DNA of 64,000 nt from Oleiagrimonas sp963817755 (GTDB lineage Bacteria; Pseudomonadota; Gammaproteobacteria; Xanthomonadales; Rhodanobacteraceae), in assembly GCA_963817755.1 (NCBI GenBank), contig CAWFPB010000002.1:372001-436000 (forward strand). Direction: 5' to 3'. Each line of letters starts with the position of its first letter. The first letter of the stretch is position 1. This document shows, in pieces, positions 1 to 8,465 of the stretch. The translations under genes were made by a program, and so were the position numbers. The notes under the pieces were generated by a model. The model was not told where the DNA came from. It did no database searches and saw only the letters and a program-made list of their open reading frames with translations.

Positions 1-140
1 AAGTCCATCAGCACGTAGGCCTTGGCCGGAAGCGGGGACATCTGCGGGGTGGGTACGGGCGGCAGGGTCGGCCGGGGCGGGATGGCGGCAACGACCGCGA
101 GCGGGACAACGAGCAGCAGGGAGGCGACGAGCTTTCGCAT
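1..140 (-). CDS. D-alanyl-D-alanine carboxypeptidase, N-terminal fragment (cut by window edge)
   Basis: Only the first 46 codons lie in the window; the gene runs off the left edge. Reading the minus strand from the ATG at 138-140 gives a charged MRKL start, a hydrophobic stretch of about 16 residues (signal peptide), a Pro-rich linker and then AKAYVLMD. In penicillin-binding proteins 5/6 (DacA/DacC family, peptidase S11) the mature enzyme begins with this kind of strand, A-x-A-W/Y-V/I-L-M-D, just before the SxxK active site, which would lie outside the window. The family trims the terminal D-Ala from peptidoglycan pentapeptides in the periplasm. No strong ribosome binding site is visible. The family call rests on this short stretch alone. 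Confidence 0.55.
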   Translation of the reverse strand, partial: MRKLVASLLLVVPLAVVAAIPPRPTLPPVPTPQMSPLPAKAYVLMD

Positions 141-485
141 GAATCAGGTTCTTGAGTGGCCGAGGGGAAAGGCAGGCTCCGGGAACGGGCCAAGCGCCAC
201 ATGATAGGCGCGAATGTGCCAATCGAACCTTAATCATACCTGCGGCGAGCGGGCCCGGGATGCCATGGTCTCCATCAAGGCCATGCTGGCCGCCGGGGAG
301 GCGACCCGGGACCTCGGCGAGCGACCTGCAGTGGTCCTGGCGACTGCACAGGTTTTGGCCATGGCCGATCGGGCGAACCGGGGCGTGGCCCTGCTGTCGC
401 GCGTGTTGGCATGCCCGGCATCGGCAGTTCCGACTCCCCGGTCATGCTCCGGGCGATCCCGTCGGAGACCCGATCGGCGGCGTAC
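141..485. other. Intergenic region, no gene supported
   Basis: About 345 bp between the start of the carboxypeptidase gene and the end of the quinone oxidoreductase gene. A plus-strand frame opening at 214 gives about 60 residues of plausible composition and then runs into low-complexity Arg/Ser sequence antisense to the oxidoreductase. I do not recognise it and do not call it. The AT-richer patch at 220-240 may hold the carboxypeptidase promoter, but no convincing -35/-10 pair is seen. Confidence 0.4.
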
Positions 486-1493
486 CTACCACTGCAGCAT
501 GATTTTGCCGATGTGCCGGCTACTCTCCATCAGCGCATGCGCCTGGGCCGCGTCGCGCGCCGGGAAGACCTGGTGGATCAGCGGCCGGGCCTGGCCCGAG
601 GCCAGGAGCGGCCAGACATGCTCGTGCAGTTGGCCGGCCAGCGTGGCCTTGAACGCGATGGACCGCGCGCGCAGCGTGGAGCCGGTGAGGGTGAGTCGCC
701 GCCGCATGATCAGCGAGGCATCGATGTCGGCATGCCTGCCGCCCAGGGTGGCAATGAGGACCAGGCGGCCATCCTCGGCCAGCAGGTCGAGCTCTCGCGG
801 TACGTAGTCGCCGGCGACCATGTCCAGGATGACGTCCACGCCGTAGCCGTCGGTGTGCCTGTTCACTTCCTCGACGAAATCGCGCTCGCGATAGTGGATC
901 GCGAGGGCCCCCAGTTCTTCGCAGGCCGCGCATTTTTCGGCGCTACCTGCCGTGGCGAAGACGCGGTGGCCGAGCGCGCGGGCCAGCTGGATGGCGGTGA
1001 CGCCGATGCCACTGGAGCCGCCCTGGACCAGCAGCGATTCCGGCGATCCGTCCGCGCGGGTGCCGAGTCGTCCGCGATCGAACACGTTGCTCCAGACCGT
1101 GAAATAGTTTTCCGGCAGGGCCGCGGCCTCGAGCAGGGTGAGGCCCGCGGGTACGGGCAGGCATTGCGGCAGCGGTGCCACGGCATATTCGGCATAGCCG
1201 CCGCCGGCGAGCAACGCGCAGACCGGGTCGCCGCGTTTCATGCCGAACGGATTGGCGCCGTCGAAGTCGCCGTCCACCAGTTCGCCCGCCACCTCCAGGC
1301 CCGGAAGGTCCGATGCGCCGGGCGGCGGCGGATAAAGGCCCTGGCGCTGGAATACATCCGGACGATTGACGCCGGCGGCGGCGACCTTGATCAGCACTTC
1401 TCCCGGACCCGGGCGGGGGATGGCGCGCTCGGTCGGTCGGAGTACGTCCGCTGTGCCGGGCCGGGTGATTTCGATGGCGTGCATGGTAGGCAT
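486..1493 (-). CDS. NAD(P)H quinone oxidoreductase (zinc-free MDR family, PIG3/Qor type)
   Basis: 335 residues from the ATG at 1493, the first Met of the conserved MHAIEI-type beginning; an in-frame extension to 1664 is Arg/Pro-rich and not family-like. The N-terminal GroES-like half carries the NRPDVFQRQGLYPPPPGAS stretch typical of PIG3-type quinone oxidoreductases and is followed by a Rossmann half with the nucleotide-binding motif GGSSGIG near residues 158-164. The structural-zinc cysteine cluster of classical alcohol dehydrogenases is absent, as expected for this subfamily. The enzyme probably reduces quinones or other activated carbonyls with NADPH in the cytoplasm. It stands alone: the gene upstream on the same strand starts 492 bp away. 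Substrate cannot be read from sequence. Confidence 0.85.
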   Translation of the reverse strand: MPTMHAIEITRPGTADVLRPTERAIPRPGPGEVLIKVAAAGVNRPDVFQRQGLYPPPPGASDLPGLEVAGELVDGDFDGANPFGMKRGDPVCALLAGGGYAEYAVAPLPQCLPVPAGLTLLEAAALPENYFTVWSNVFDRGRLGTRADGSPESLLVQGGSSGIGVTAIQLARALGHRVFATAGSAEKCAACEELGALAIHYRERDFVEEVNRHTDGYGVDVILDMVAGDYVPRELDLLAEDGRLVLIATLGGRHADIDASLIMRRRLTLTGSTLRARSIAFKATLAGQLHEHVWPLLASGQARPLIHQVFPARDAAQAHALMESSRHIGKIMLQW

Positions 1494-1670
1494 GGTGACA
1501 CCTTGGGCAGGCATGGCAGGGAAGGAACGGAGGCCAAGTGGCTTGCATGGGCCGGAAACCGTCGTGTCGCCGGCCCCTGGGCGGAACGTCGGAAACCCTG
1601 TCTCGGCCAGGGGCGATCCATGCTCCCGCGCGTCGGCGCCGCCGGCGACCCCGGAACGGGGCACGTACCC

Positions 1671-1985
1671 TCAATAGCCGCGTTTTTGCTCGATGGTGCT
1701 GTCGAGCCGGGAGCGCAGCTTCGCGCAGGCGCCCACAATGGCTTTCTCCACCGATTCATCGTCGTGGCTCACGCCGACGGATGGACCGCTGCGAAATCGT
1801 GCCTCGAGGGCGCACTGCTTGTCATGCTGGCCGCCCTTGGCGCCATTGGCATCGGCAAGGTGCACTTCGATGCGCGTCAGGTAGGGAAAGAAGCGCTCGA
1901 GATGTTGCGAGACGATCCTGTCGACGCTGCTCTTGAGCGCCTCGTTGCCCTGGATGTGCTTGTCGGTTTCGAGCTGGATCTGCAT
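1671..1985 (-). CDS. HPF/RaiA-family ribosome-associated protein
   Basis: 104 residues, the usual size of short hibernation-promoting-factor homologues. The beginning MQIQLETDKHIQGNEAL and the later RIEVHLADANGAKGG match the beta-alpha-beta-beta-beta-alpha fold of the sigma-54 modulation/S30EA family, including the stretch between strands that contacts 16S rRNA. Known members bind the 30S decoding centre and silence ribosomes in stationary phase. The Lys/Arg content at the C-terminal helix is lower than in E. coli RaiA, so this is a divergent homologue and may answer to stress rather than be the main hibernation factor. It lies 56 bp downstream of the host-attachment family gene on the same strand, so the two may be cotranscribed. 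Confidence 0.75.
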   Translation of the reverse strand: MQIQLETDKHIQGNEALKSSVDRIVSQHLERFFPYLTRIEVHLADANGAKGGQHDKQCALEARFRSGPSVGVSHDDESVEKAIVGACAKLRSRLDSTIEQKRGY

Positions 1986-2041
1986 GTGGGTTCCTGGTCA
2001 GGCCCATGGCGGGTCCGTGCCATGGGCGGGTAGATATGGAT

Positions 2042-2443
2042 TCACGCCTCGTGCAGTGCGTCCTGGATGTCTTCCAGTGGCGCGTGGGTGAAGGTCTTGG
2101 CGATTTCGCCGATGATGCGCCGTTCGGTTTCCATGTGCAGCTGGGGCCGGATCTGGCCCAGTGTCTGCGGATCGGCCATGAGCACGAGATGCTCATAGGC
2201 ATTGTGCAGCGCCTCGGCGTTGAGTCGCTTGGCCAGTTGCCTGGCGAAGGTGGCCTCACCGGTGGACTGCGCATCGGACTCCGGCGGCCGGTGGCCCGAG
2301 GGTCCTTCATGGGGCATGTCACTGGACTTGAACACCTCCACCTGCACCAGTGACACCTTGTAGTCGCTGCCGGCGTTGCGGAACAGCCGGGCTTCCTCGC
2401 CGTCGGCGACCAGGACCCAGGTACCAGAAGGTATCTTTTTCAT
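2042..2443 (-). CDS. Host attachment family protein (Host_attach)
   Basis: 133 residues from the ATG at 2443, preceded by GGAGAG seven bases upstream, which decides this start over an in-frame extension reaching 2638. The beginning (P-x-G-T-W-V-L-V-A-D-G-E-E-A-R-L-F) and the segment HLVLMADPQTLGQIRPQL are hallmarks of the family first named in Agrobacterium for attachment to plant cells. The family resembles an eRF1-type nucleic-acid-handling fold, and its biochemical role is unsettled. No signal peptide, so it is cytoplasmic and a direct role in attachment is doubtful. Sits upstream of the ribosome-associated protein gene, which fits a stress or translation-linked role (inference). Confidence 0.75.
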   Translation of the reverse strand: MKKIPSGTWVLVADGEEARLFRNAGSDYKVSLVQVEVFKSSDMPHEGPSGHRPPESDAQSTGEATFARQLAKRLNAEALHNAYEHLVLMADPQTLGQIRPQLHMETERRIIGEIAKTFTHAPLEDIQDALHEA

Positions 2444-3648
2444 CGCGGCTCTCCATCGCATGGGGTACAGGACCATTGTGCCTGCAGCACGGCCCTTGTT
2501 TTGTTTACCTGCGTCAACCAACGGGGCGAAAGATCTCAGGGGGCGACGCCATCGGCTGACGGGTGGGCCGCGGGAGGCTTGCGGCCGGGCGCCGCCGGAA
2601 GGCGATTCCCGAGGCGTATCCGCGTGCCGGAGAGCCATTCGTCTCCGTGCATGGCCTTGCCGGGTGCGGGGGCGGTCAGGATGCAGTCAAGCCGGTTTCC
2701 CTTCGTGCTTTGCGGCCGTAAAACCAAGGACCGATGGCCGTGTGTGCGGCAGATTGCGGCCGGGTGGGAGCGTATGCTGATCGTGCGTAGATTGAAGTCA
2801 CTGGGACTTTCAGACGTTTCGGTTTTCAGTATGGCCCCTGTCGACTGGACCGAACCTCCGGGTCAATTCGGAGCCATGGTTGTCCGCGCTCGCGGCCACG
2901 CCAGTCACGTGAGCGCCCCGAGGGCATCACCATGCGCATCCCCAATACCGAAAGACTGCTGTATTTCAGCCTCCAGCTGAATCATTTCGAGCTGGCCGCA
3001 CAAAGAGACCTTGTCCGGCGTTCCAACTGGTCGCCCGGCTATTACGTCACCCAAGTGCCCTTGTTGACGCCGACGCTGGATGCGGACCGGGTCCTGCCTC
3101 ATGGCGATGGGAAGGCTGGCGATGTGCCGCATCGGCAACAAACCGGGCACAAGCCGGATGCAGGCCAAGCAGACACCTGATTGGATGAGGTCCGTGCCGG
3201 GGGTATCGGGAGTGCGCAATGCCATGACCCCGGCGCAAGCAACCCGGTGGCGCAAGACGCGCCTTGACGCTGCCGGGTCCACTTCCACTCGTCAGAGTCC
3301 GATGGCGGCAGGTGTTCAGAAGACACGCTGTGGAGCAGGGACACCCGGTTCAGGATAGGACACGCGATTTCTCCGTCGTTTCCAAGGGGTGACTGGATTG
3401 GATCGTGCGGCGCATGAAGGCGCCCGGTGAACATTGCATGTGGACCGGGGAGAGTGCCTGGCGTAAGGTGGATTTTGACCGTTCATCGGATATGACGATC
3501 GAAATCCGGGGGATTCGGAAGATGGCAATCGTTCCCGTCGTTGGCCGCAAATCCTTCATGCGCCGTCAAGAATGGAGCCGCCCGCGGATGCCGGTGTATC
3601 CGGTGCCAGAATGAAGTCCCGCATGCCGGTCATGGATCGGAGGACGTC
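2444..3648. other. 1.2-kb stretch without a supportable gene
   Basis: No frame on either strand gives a recognisable product. The best candidate is a plus-strand frame 2932-3180 (82 residues, beginning MRIPNTERLLYFSLQL, with GAGGG ten bases upstream), but its second half turns to low-complexity His/Gln/Asp and it has no known motif. Overlapping antisense frames at 2905-3288 and 3099-3434 look like codon-bias mirrors. The stretch may be decayed coding sequence, or the long leader and promoter of the GGDEF gene at 3649. Confidence 0.4.
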
Positions 3649-5460
3649 ATGATGAAATCCACCACCAATGGACTGGAGAATGAGTCCGGGTCGACCTCGC
3701 CGGGGAAGTCCCAGGAGGATCGGCTGCGGCAACGTATCGCCGGGCTGGAGGATGCCCTGCGCAAGGCGGAGCAGGTCAGCGAGGCGTTGTGCGCATCCGA
3801 AGCGCAATTTCGCAGCATGGCCCATCACTCCCTGCTCGGCATGGCGGTCATCGAGGACGGCAGGTACACCTACACCAATCCCGCCTATAACGACATATTC
3901 GGTTACAGCACCGATGAGATGCTATCGCTCGATCCGCTGGATCTCGTCGCTCCGGAAGATCGTGCCTTCGCCGGGGAAAAGCTGCACCAGGCACTGGCTT
4001 CGGTGATCGAACGCGCCGAATTCACGCTGCATGTGCAACGCAAGGATGGGAAGGTGCGGGACGTGGAGTTTTCCGGCAGCGCCATGCAGGTGAACGGAAA
4101 GCGGTTGCTCATGGTGCTGGGCAGGGACATCACAGCACGGGTCGATACCGAACGTAGATTGCGCGAAAGCGAGGAAACCCTGAGGACGGTGGCGGCCTAC
4201 GCCCACGACGCCATCGTGATGATCGACAACGACGGCAGGATCTCGTTCTGGAACGGCGCCGCCGAGACGATCTTCGGTTACACCGGGGACGAGGCCATCG
4301 GCCAGGATCTTCATGCGCTGCTGGCAGCACCGCAATACCGGCACAGCCACGAGGAGGCGTTTGCCGTTTTCCGGAAAACGGGCAAGGGGGCGGCGATAGG
4401 AACCCTGCGCGAGCTGAGCGCGGCAAGAAAGGATGGTGTGGTGTTTCCGGTCGAAGTGGCCCTCTCGGCAGTCAATCTCGAGGGGAAATGGAATGCCGTC
4501 GGCATCGTTCGGGACATCACCGATCGCAAGGCGGCCGAGAAGCAGCTCAGGATGTTCCGCACGCTGGTCGACCAGTCCAACGATGCCATCGAGGTCATCG
4601 ACGCGACGACGTTGCGCCTGGTCGATGCCAACGAAAGGGCATGCACGGATCTCGGTTACGGCCGTGAAGAACTCCTGTCACTTTCGGTACCCGATATCGA
4701 CGGTTACGACGACCCGGCAAGGGTCGACGAAATCGGCAAGCATCTGGAGCAAGATGGCTTTGTCGTGATGGAATCCCTGCACCGGCGCAAGGACGGGTCG
4801 CTCTTTCCGGTGGAACTGAGCCTGAGAATGGTGGTCCTGGACAAGCCCTACATCGTGTCCGTGGCGCGGGACATCACCGAGCGCAAGCAGGACGAGGAGA
4901 AACTCAAGCAGCTGCAGGCACTCCTGCTCGACCAGTCCATCCACGACCCGTTGACCGGTCTCTACAACCGGCGCTATCTGGAGGAAGTGCTGGCCCGCGA
5001 GCTGATCATTGCCGATCGCAAGGGCCGCTGCGTCAGTGCCATCATGGGCGACCTGGATCATTTCAAGCGCGTCAACGACGAGTACGGGCACCGCGCGGGC
5101 GATGAGGTCCTGCGGACATTCGGGGCCTTGCTGAAGGAATATTCTCGCGGCAGCGATGTCGATTGCCGCTTCGGCGGCGAAGAGTTCCTGCTGCTGTTGC
5201 CGGACATGAATGAGCAAGCGGCCCGCGAACGTGCCGAGCAGTTACGCCGGAAGCTGGCATCCACGCCCATCCATTTCGAGGGAGCGATCATGGCCGTCAC
5301 CGGATCCTTCGGGGTGGCCTGCTATCCCGGCCATGCCCGGACCGGCGACGGCCTGATCTCGGCGGCAGACAAGGCGCTGTATGCGGCCAAGGAAGCCGGG
5401 CGCAATCGGGTCGAGGTCTTTGCCGGTGCCCATGCTGCAGAGGGTGACGGTAACGGTTAA
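3649..5460 (+). CDS. PAS-PAS-PAS-GGDEF sensor diguanylate cyclase
   Basis: 603 residues from the ATG at 3649; GGAGG ends five bases before it (a second ATG follows at 3652). A short N-terminal helix (20-50) leads into three PAS domains, about 50-170, 175-295 and 300-415, each ending in the RDIT-type PAC motif. The GGDEF domain spans about 430-590. The active-site loop is GGEEF (509-513), so the cyclase should be active, and an RxxD product-inhibition site (R500-D503) sits exactly five residues before it. The protein would make cyclic di-GMP in response to a signal sensed by the PAS domains. There is no membrane segment, so sensing is cytoplasmic. An HD-GYP protein encoded at 10785-12197 could degrade the product. 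Confidence 0.93.
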   Translation: MMKSTTNGLENESGSTSPGKSQEDRLRQRIAGLEDALRKAEQVSEALCASEAQFRSMAHHSLLGMAVIEDGRYTYTNPAYNDIFGYSTDEMLSLDPLDLVAPEDRAFAGEKLHQALASVIERAEFTLHVQRKDGKVRDVEFSGSAMQVNGKRLLMVLGRDITARVDTERRLRESEETLRTVAAYAHDAIVMIDNDGRISFWNGAAETIFGYTGDEAIGQDLHALLAAPQYRHSHEEAFAVFRKTGKGAAIGTLRELSAARKDGVVFPVEVALSAVNLEGKWNAVGIVRDITDRKAAEKQLRMFRTLVDQSNDAIEVIDATTLRLVDANERACTDLGYGREELLSLSVPDIDGYDDPARVDEIGKHLEQDGFVVMESLHRRKDGSLFPVELSLRMVVLDKPYIVSVARDITERKQDEEKLKQLQALLLDQSIHDPLTGLYNRRYLEEVLARELIIADRKGRCVSAIMGDLDHFKRVNDEYGHRAGDEVLRTFGALLKEYSRGSDVDCRFGGEEFLLLLPDMNEQAARERAEQLRRKLASTPIHFEGAIMAVTGSFGVACYPGHARTGDGLISAADKALYAAKEAGRNRVEVFAGAHAAEGDGNG

Positions 5461-5550
5461 CGGCGAAGGCTTCTTCGGTACGGGGTCGATAATCAGGCTC
5501 GACAGGCACATGCGATCGGCTGCCGTAGGCGATTTTCCCCTTCGGTCGTT

Positions 5551-5967
5551 TCAGGGCGGTGGAATCACTTTGCACTGCCCGGGACGTCGCCGCACGACAG
5601 TGCAGAGCGAGTGCTTCTGCAAGGCGTCGATGAACATCTGTTCGCACGGCAGGATGGAGCCGGTGCGTCGTTGTTTCCCGGAGCGAAGCACCAGATAGCA
5701 CGTGGACTCACGACCGTCCGACCTGCATTCAAGCGTCACGATGTCCGCGAAAGCCACGTAGTGACGGCAGCGCAAGCCAAAGCATATGCCCGTGTTGCCC
5801 AGGCGGATCACGAAGAACGATCGCAGGAGTGGAAATGCCGAGGCGAACGAGCCAAACATGGCCACGGGCCAGGATGGCTCGCCGAGCCGGTTACAGTGGA
5901 ACTGGGCGGCCAGGAGCATGGCGAACGTACCGAAACCGAAAAACAGCACGACGAGCCAGCGAGGCAT
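5551..5967 (-). CDS. Small membrane protein: two N-terminal helices plus beta-rich tail
   Basis: 138 residues. Two hydrophobic segments (about 5-22 and 32-52) are followed by a hydrophilic beta-rich part with the pattern GLRCRHYVAFADIVTLEC, reminiscent of bacterial PH-like domains that follow a helical hairpin. Function unknown. The architecture is close to that of the 184-residue protein encoded at 53333-53887 (two helices, then D-R-x-L-I-P-K and R-Y-A-D-I-E-R-L-E), suggesting related families within one genome. The start codon has only a weak ribosome binding site. A 36-codon frame ends 15 bp upstream on the same strand. Confidence 0.6.
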   Translation of the reverse strand: MPRWLVVLFFGFGTFAMLLAAQFHCNRLGEPSWPVAMFGSFASAFPLLRSFFVIRLGNTGICFGLRCRHYVAFADIVTLECRSDGRESTCYLVLRSGKQRRTGSILPCEQMFIDALQKHSLCTVVRRRPGQCKVIPPP

Positions 5968-5982
5968 TCTGAGCTCGCCGGT

Positions 5983-6093
5983 CTACCGGAATCGGGCCGC
6001 GTTGCAGCGTGCGGTCGACGAATTCCGCCATGCCATGAGCGCCATGATCACGGAGGCCGGAAAGAACACGGCGATGATGAATTCGTTGCTCAT
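5983..6093 (-). CDS. Possible 36-residue membrane peptide
   Basis: A short frame from the ATG at 6093 encodes MSNEFIIAVFFPASVIMAL followed by a hydrophilic, Arg-containing tail: one plausible transmembrane helix with a positive C-terminus. It ends 15 bp before the gene at 5967, on the same strand. No clear ribosome binding site precedes it, and an in-frame upstream ATG at 6168 exists. It is listed because composition and position fit a small membrane protein; the evidence is thin and it could be chance. Confidence 0.3.
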   Translation of the reverse strand: MSNEFIIAVFFPASVIMALMAWRNSSTARCNAARFR

Positions 6094-6478
6094 GCCTACG
6101 TTCTTGCCGATAAAGTGGCCGCAGGAAATGAATTCGCTACCGAACAAGCCCGATGCCATGCATGCCATCGGCTTGATGAGGTTGCGCGAGGTAAGCGTCG
6201 CATGTATCGATCGGTACGGCGTATCCTGGCGCGATGCGCCGATCTTGCGTTCGCCAGGTCGTCTCGGTCAGCGGCATGAATGCAGCGCTCGATCCACAGC
6301 GCTGCATCCCGAGCGCGCGCGATCGCACCTTCCTGAAGCAGGATGCGCGAGTATCCCGTGCTTGCATGAACGGCTCGTTTGGTAGGGACGGGACCGGGGC
6401 GGAGGGCGTTGGGAGAGACTTTGGGCCTTCCCGCCGGGTCGGAGGGCGGCACGAAGCACATGAACGAGGTGAGCAGGG
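6094..6478. other. Intergenic region between divergent small membrane-protein genes
   Basis: About 385 bp separating the minus-strand genes ending near 5551 from the plus-strand gene at 6479. A minus-strand frame through it (to about 6515) contains a helical-looking stretch, LLQEGAIARARDAALWIERC, but no start, ribosome binding site or family resemblance that I can support. It should contain promoters for both directions; none stands out. Confidence 0.35.
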
Positions 6479-6760
6479 ATGGCCATCCTGGAAAAGGTCG
6501 CGGCAACGTTCGCATTCGCGTTTGGAATCATCTTCCTGTACCTGCCGGGCGGGTTCGGCCTGCTGCACTTCAAGGAGGGCAAGTCCAGGATGGCAGGCTT
6601 GGCCGGGACCATCCTCTGGGTCGTGTTCATGCTGGTGCACGTGCTGGCGATCTACAGGGTCTGGTTCGCGGGCGACAGCGGCCTGTCCTGGGTCGTGGCG
6701 CTGGGGATCGGGCAGGTGCTCTTCTTCTCGACCATCGCCCGGGATGTCAGTACGCGATAG
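6479..6760 (+). CDS. Small integral membrane protein of unknown function
   Basis: 93 residues with three hydrophobic segments (about 7-30, 40-60 and 70-86) separated by short charged loops; LHFKEGKSR lies between the first two. GAGG and AGCAGGG lie just before the ATG. No signal peptide cleavage site or catalytic motif. I do not recognise a family. Its neighbours are also small membrane proteins of unknown role, on the other strand to the left (5551) and convergent to the right (6830). Confidence 0.6.
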   Translation: MAILEKVAATFAFAFGIIFLYLPGGFGLLHFKEGKSRMAGLAGTILWVVFMLVHVLAIYRVWFAGDSGLSWVVALGIGQVLFFSTIARDVSTR

Positions 6761-6829
6761 CGGGGGATCCGGGTTCCGTTCGCCCGGGGTGCCGGGCGCC
6801 GTCCGACATCTGCCCGGATGCCGGGCCCT

Positions 6830-7417
6830 TCAGTCGAAGGACAATCGAATCTCGCCCGGTTCGGAAGACGGGTTCGGCGGTGCCGGGTCCGGTGGCGTGT
6901 CCGCAGACGCGGGCGTGACCGACGGCGTCGCCATGGAGGCGGAGGGCGTGTCCCGGGGGATGGTGTCCGCCCCCGGGTCCGGTTCATCCGTTTCCGGCGG
7001 CGGCACGAAGTAGTGACGGAACGCGCGCGATCCGATGGCGACCATGTAGGCATAGAGCACGCAGGCTCCGATCAGCAGGACATTGGCGAGTCGCATGCGG
7101 GTGCGCAGCACGGAGCCGGCCAGGTGCCCGATGATGTCGTTCGTGATCGAGGCCGAGAGCAGGAAGATGAGCAGCAGCACCAGAGAGAAGCTGATGCAGA
7201 TGCCGCGGCCCCACAACGGGCGCCGGATGACGGCATACACGACAAAGCACAGGTAGATCGAGAAGGCCAGTTGCACCAGCATGTTGATCACGGCCTGGTC
7301 GGGAACATGCACCTGGCCCATGATCGTGACCAGCATGTGCAGGAAGCCGAACGATGCCAGCAGCAGGGTGATCACGCTCAGGACCAGCGTGATCCAGACA
7401 AGCGATGGGTGTTCCAT
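6830..7417 (-). CDS. Membrane protein with Pro-rich acidic C-terminal tail
   Basis: 195 residues from the ATG at 7417, chosen because TGGAGG stands eight bases upstream; an open extension to 7894 belongs to other sequence (see the esterase relic). Four hydrophobic segments fill about residues 5-30, 44-62, 72-94 and 110-128. After GSRAFRHYFVPPPETDEPD the rest (about 140-190) is a Pro/Asp/Thr/Ser-rich, probably disordered tail. Family not recognised. Immediately upstream lies the remnant of an esterase gene, so this locus has been rearranged or eroded. Confidence 0.6.
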   Translation of the reverse strand: MEHPSLVWITLVLSVITLLLASFGFLHMLVTIMGQVHVPDQAVINMLVQLAFSIYLCFVVYAVIRRPLWGRGICISFSLVLLLIFLLSASITNDIIGHLAGSVLRTRMRLANVLLIGACVLYAYMVAIGSRAFRHYFVPPPETDEPDPGADTIPRDTPSASMATPSVTPASADTPPDPAPPNPSSEPGEIRLSFD

Positions 7418-7519
7418 GTAGACCTCCACACGTCCGTGATGTGTGATGTTTCCATTCCCTGGCCGCATGGCGGCCCGTCCATGCTGCCGGGGATCGCCCC
7501 GCGAGGCAAACTGTCGAGC

Positions 7520-7735
7520 CGATACGTCCGACGCTCTTGAGCCCGACCAGGATCGCCGGCGGCATGTCGCCCGAGCGGACCAGCACGTCGCAGGTGCCGA
7601 CCGGGAGGCGGATGCCCTGCAGCCGTCGAGCAGGTAGACGACCGGGATAGCGCGCCTTCGATGCGCCATAACCCGGGGCGCCGAGACCATGATCGTGCGC
7701 GCGTCGCCGAGCGCGGACGAGGCGATGCGACTTCG
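7520..7735 (-). pseudogene. Decayed fragment of an alpha/beta-hydrolase esterase (PF00756-like)
   Basis: Reading the minus strand and hopping between two frames rebuilds the N-terminal part of a serine esterase of the esterase-D/antigen-85-like type. One frame gives ASSALGDARTIMVSAPR (to about 7673); the next gives GYGASKARYP; back in the first comes VVYLLDG (to about 7622); then the second resumes with PVGTCDVLVRSGDMPPAILVG (to about 7540). In intact members these pieces follow in this order: L-G-E-x-R-x-I-x-V-x-x-P-x-G-Y, S-K-A-R-Y-P-V-L-Y-L-L-D-G, then F-L-x-R-S-G-x-M-P-P-x-I-V-V-G. At least three frameshifts are needed, and the remaining two-thirds, including the GxSxG nucleophile, is missing. 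The fragment sits in the gap 7418-7826, which otherwise holds no gene. Confidence 0.6.
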
Positions 7736-7826
7736 GTGATGCGTGCACACGCGAAAAGCTTGGATTCGCCGCGAAGCGCCGGACGCGTTCGCGTTACCCT
7801 TGCGGGCCGGTTCCCAGGGGATGCCC

Positions 7827-8384
7827 ATGACCATTGCACTCACGCCTTTCGCCCGCACACGCCTGTTTCCCGCCACCTCGCGCCGCAACACCATCCGCGA
7901 CTGCAGCGCCGAGGACTTCGAGCGGCATCTGAACGAGGAGGCCCCGCTGAAGGTACTGGAAGGCTATGCGCCGTTCTGCCGGTTGCACGTGCATCGCAAC
8001 TGGACCGCCACGCGCTGCATGGCGGTGCCGATCACCGACGCCAATCGCCACCGGCTGCGCTCGGACTACGAGGCGCGTTCGTCGCAGGAACTGCCGGTGC
8101 TGGTGCGCTGGTTCGAGGGCGTGGAGCCGCCGGTGGCGAACTACCTGCTGCCGATCCTGTACAGCCGCGAGCAGCTGGCGAAGGAAGGGCAGCCCGTGGA
8201 GGCCGACTGGGGCGTGGTCGGCTGCCTGTACACCGCCGAGCCGGAGGAGATCCCGATGGCGCCGATCACCATGTTGCGCAACGCGCTGGGCGTGGAGGAA
8301 GGCGGCTCGGGCGTGCCGCTGGACCGCGCGGCCTACCGGCGCAGCGTGGCGTTCTGGCAGGCGCACGCGAACTGGCGAGGCTGA
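7827..8384 (+). CDS. DUF3228 family protein
   Basis: 185 residues from the ATG at 7827, with AGGGG six bases upstream (a closer ATG pair at 7821 is less well spaced). The protein is soluble, with no signal or membrane segment. NTIRDCSAEDFERHLN near the start and ADWGVVGCLYTAEPEEIPM, then LRNALGVEEGGSGVPLDR near the end, match what I recall of DUF3228, a family conserved in xanthomonads and without assigned function. The conserved Cys, Trp and paired Glu residues would be worth testing for metal or nucleotide binding. It is followed 81 bp later by an SDR gene on the same strand. Confidence 0.6.
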   Translation: MTIALTPFARTRLFPATSRRNTIRDCSAEDFERHLNEEAPLKVLEGYAPFCRLHVHRNWTATRCMAVPITDANRHRLRSDYEARSSQELPVLVRWFEGVEPPVANYLLPILYSREQLAKEGQPVEADWGVVGCLYTAEPEEIPMAPITMLRNALGVEEGGSGVPLDRAAYRRSVAFWQAHANWRG

Positions 8385-8465
8385 ACCGGTTCGCGGGCGG
8401 AGGGAAGCGCCGCCCGCGTGTCTGCGACAATGGCCGTCCACGACGTGCAGCCAGGAGGAGCGACC

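Noticed and set aside
2932..3180. 82-codon plus-strand gene
   Set aside because: Reasonable start, but the second half is low-complexity and no family or operon context supports it.
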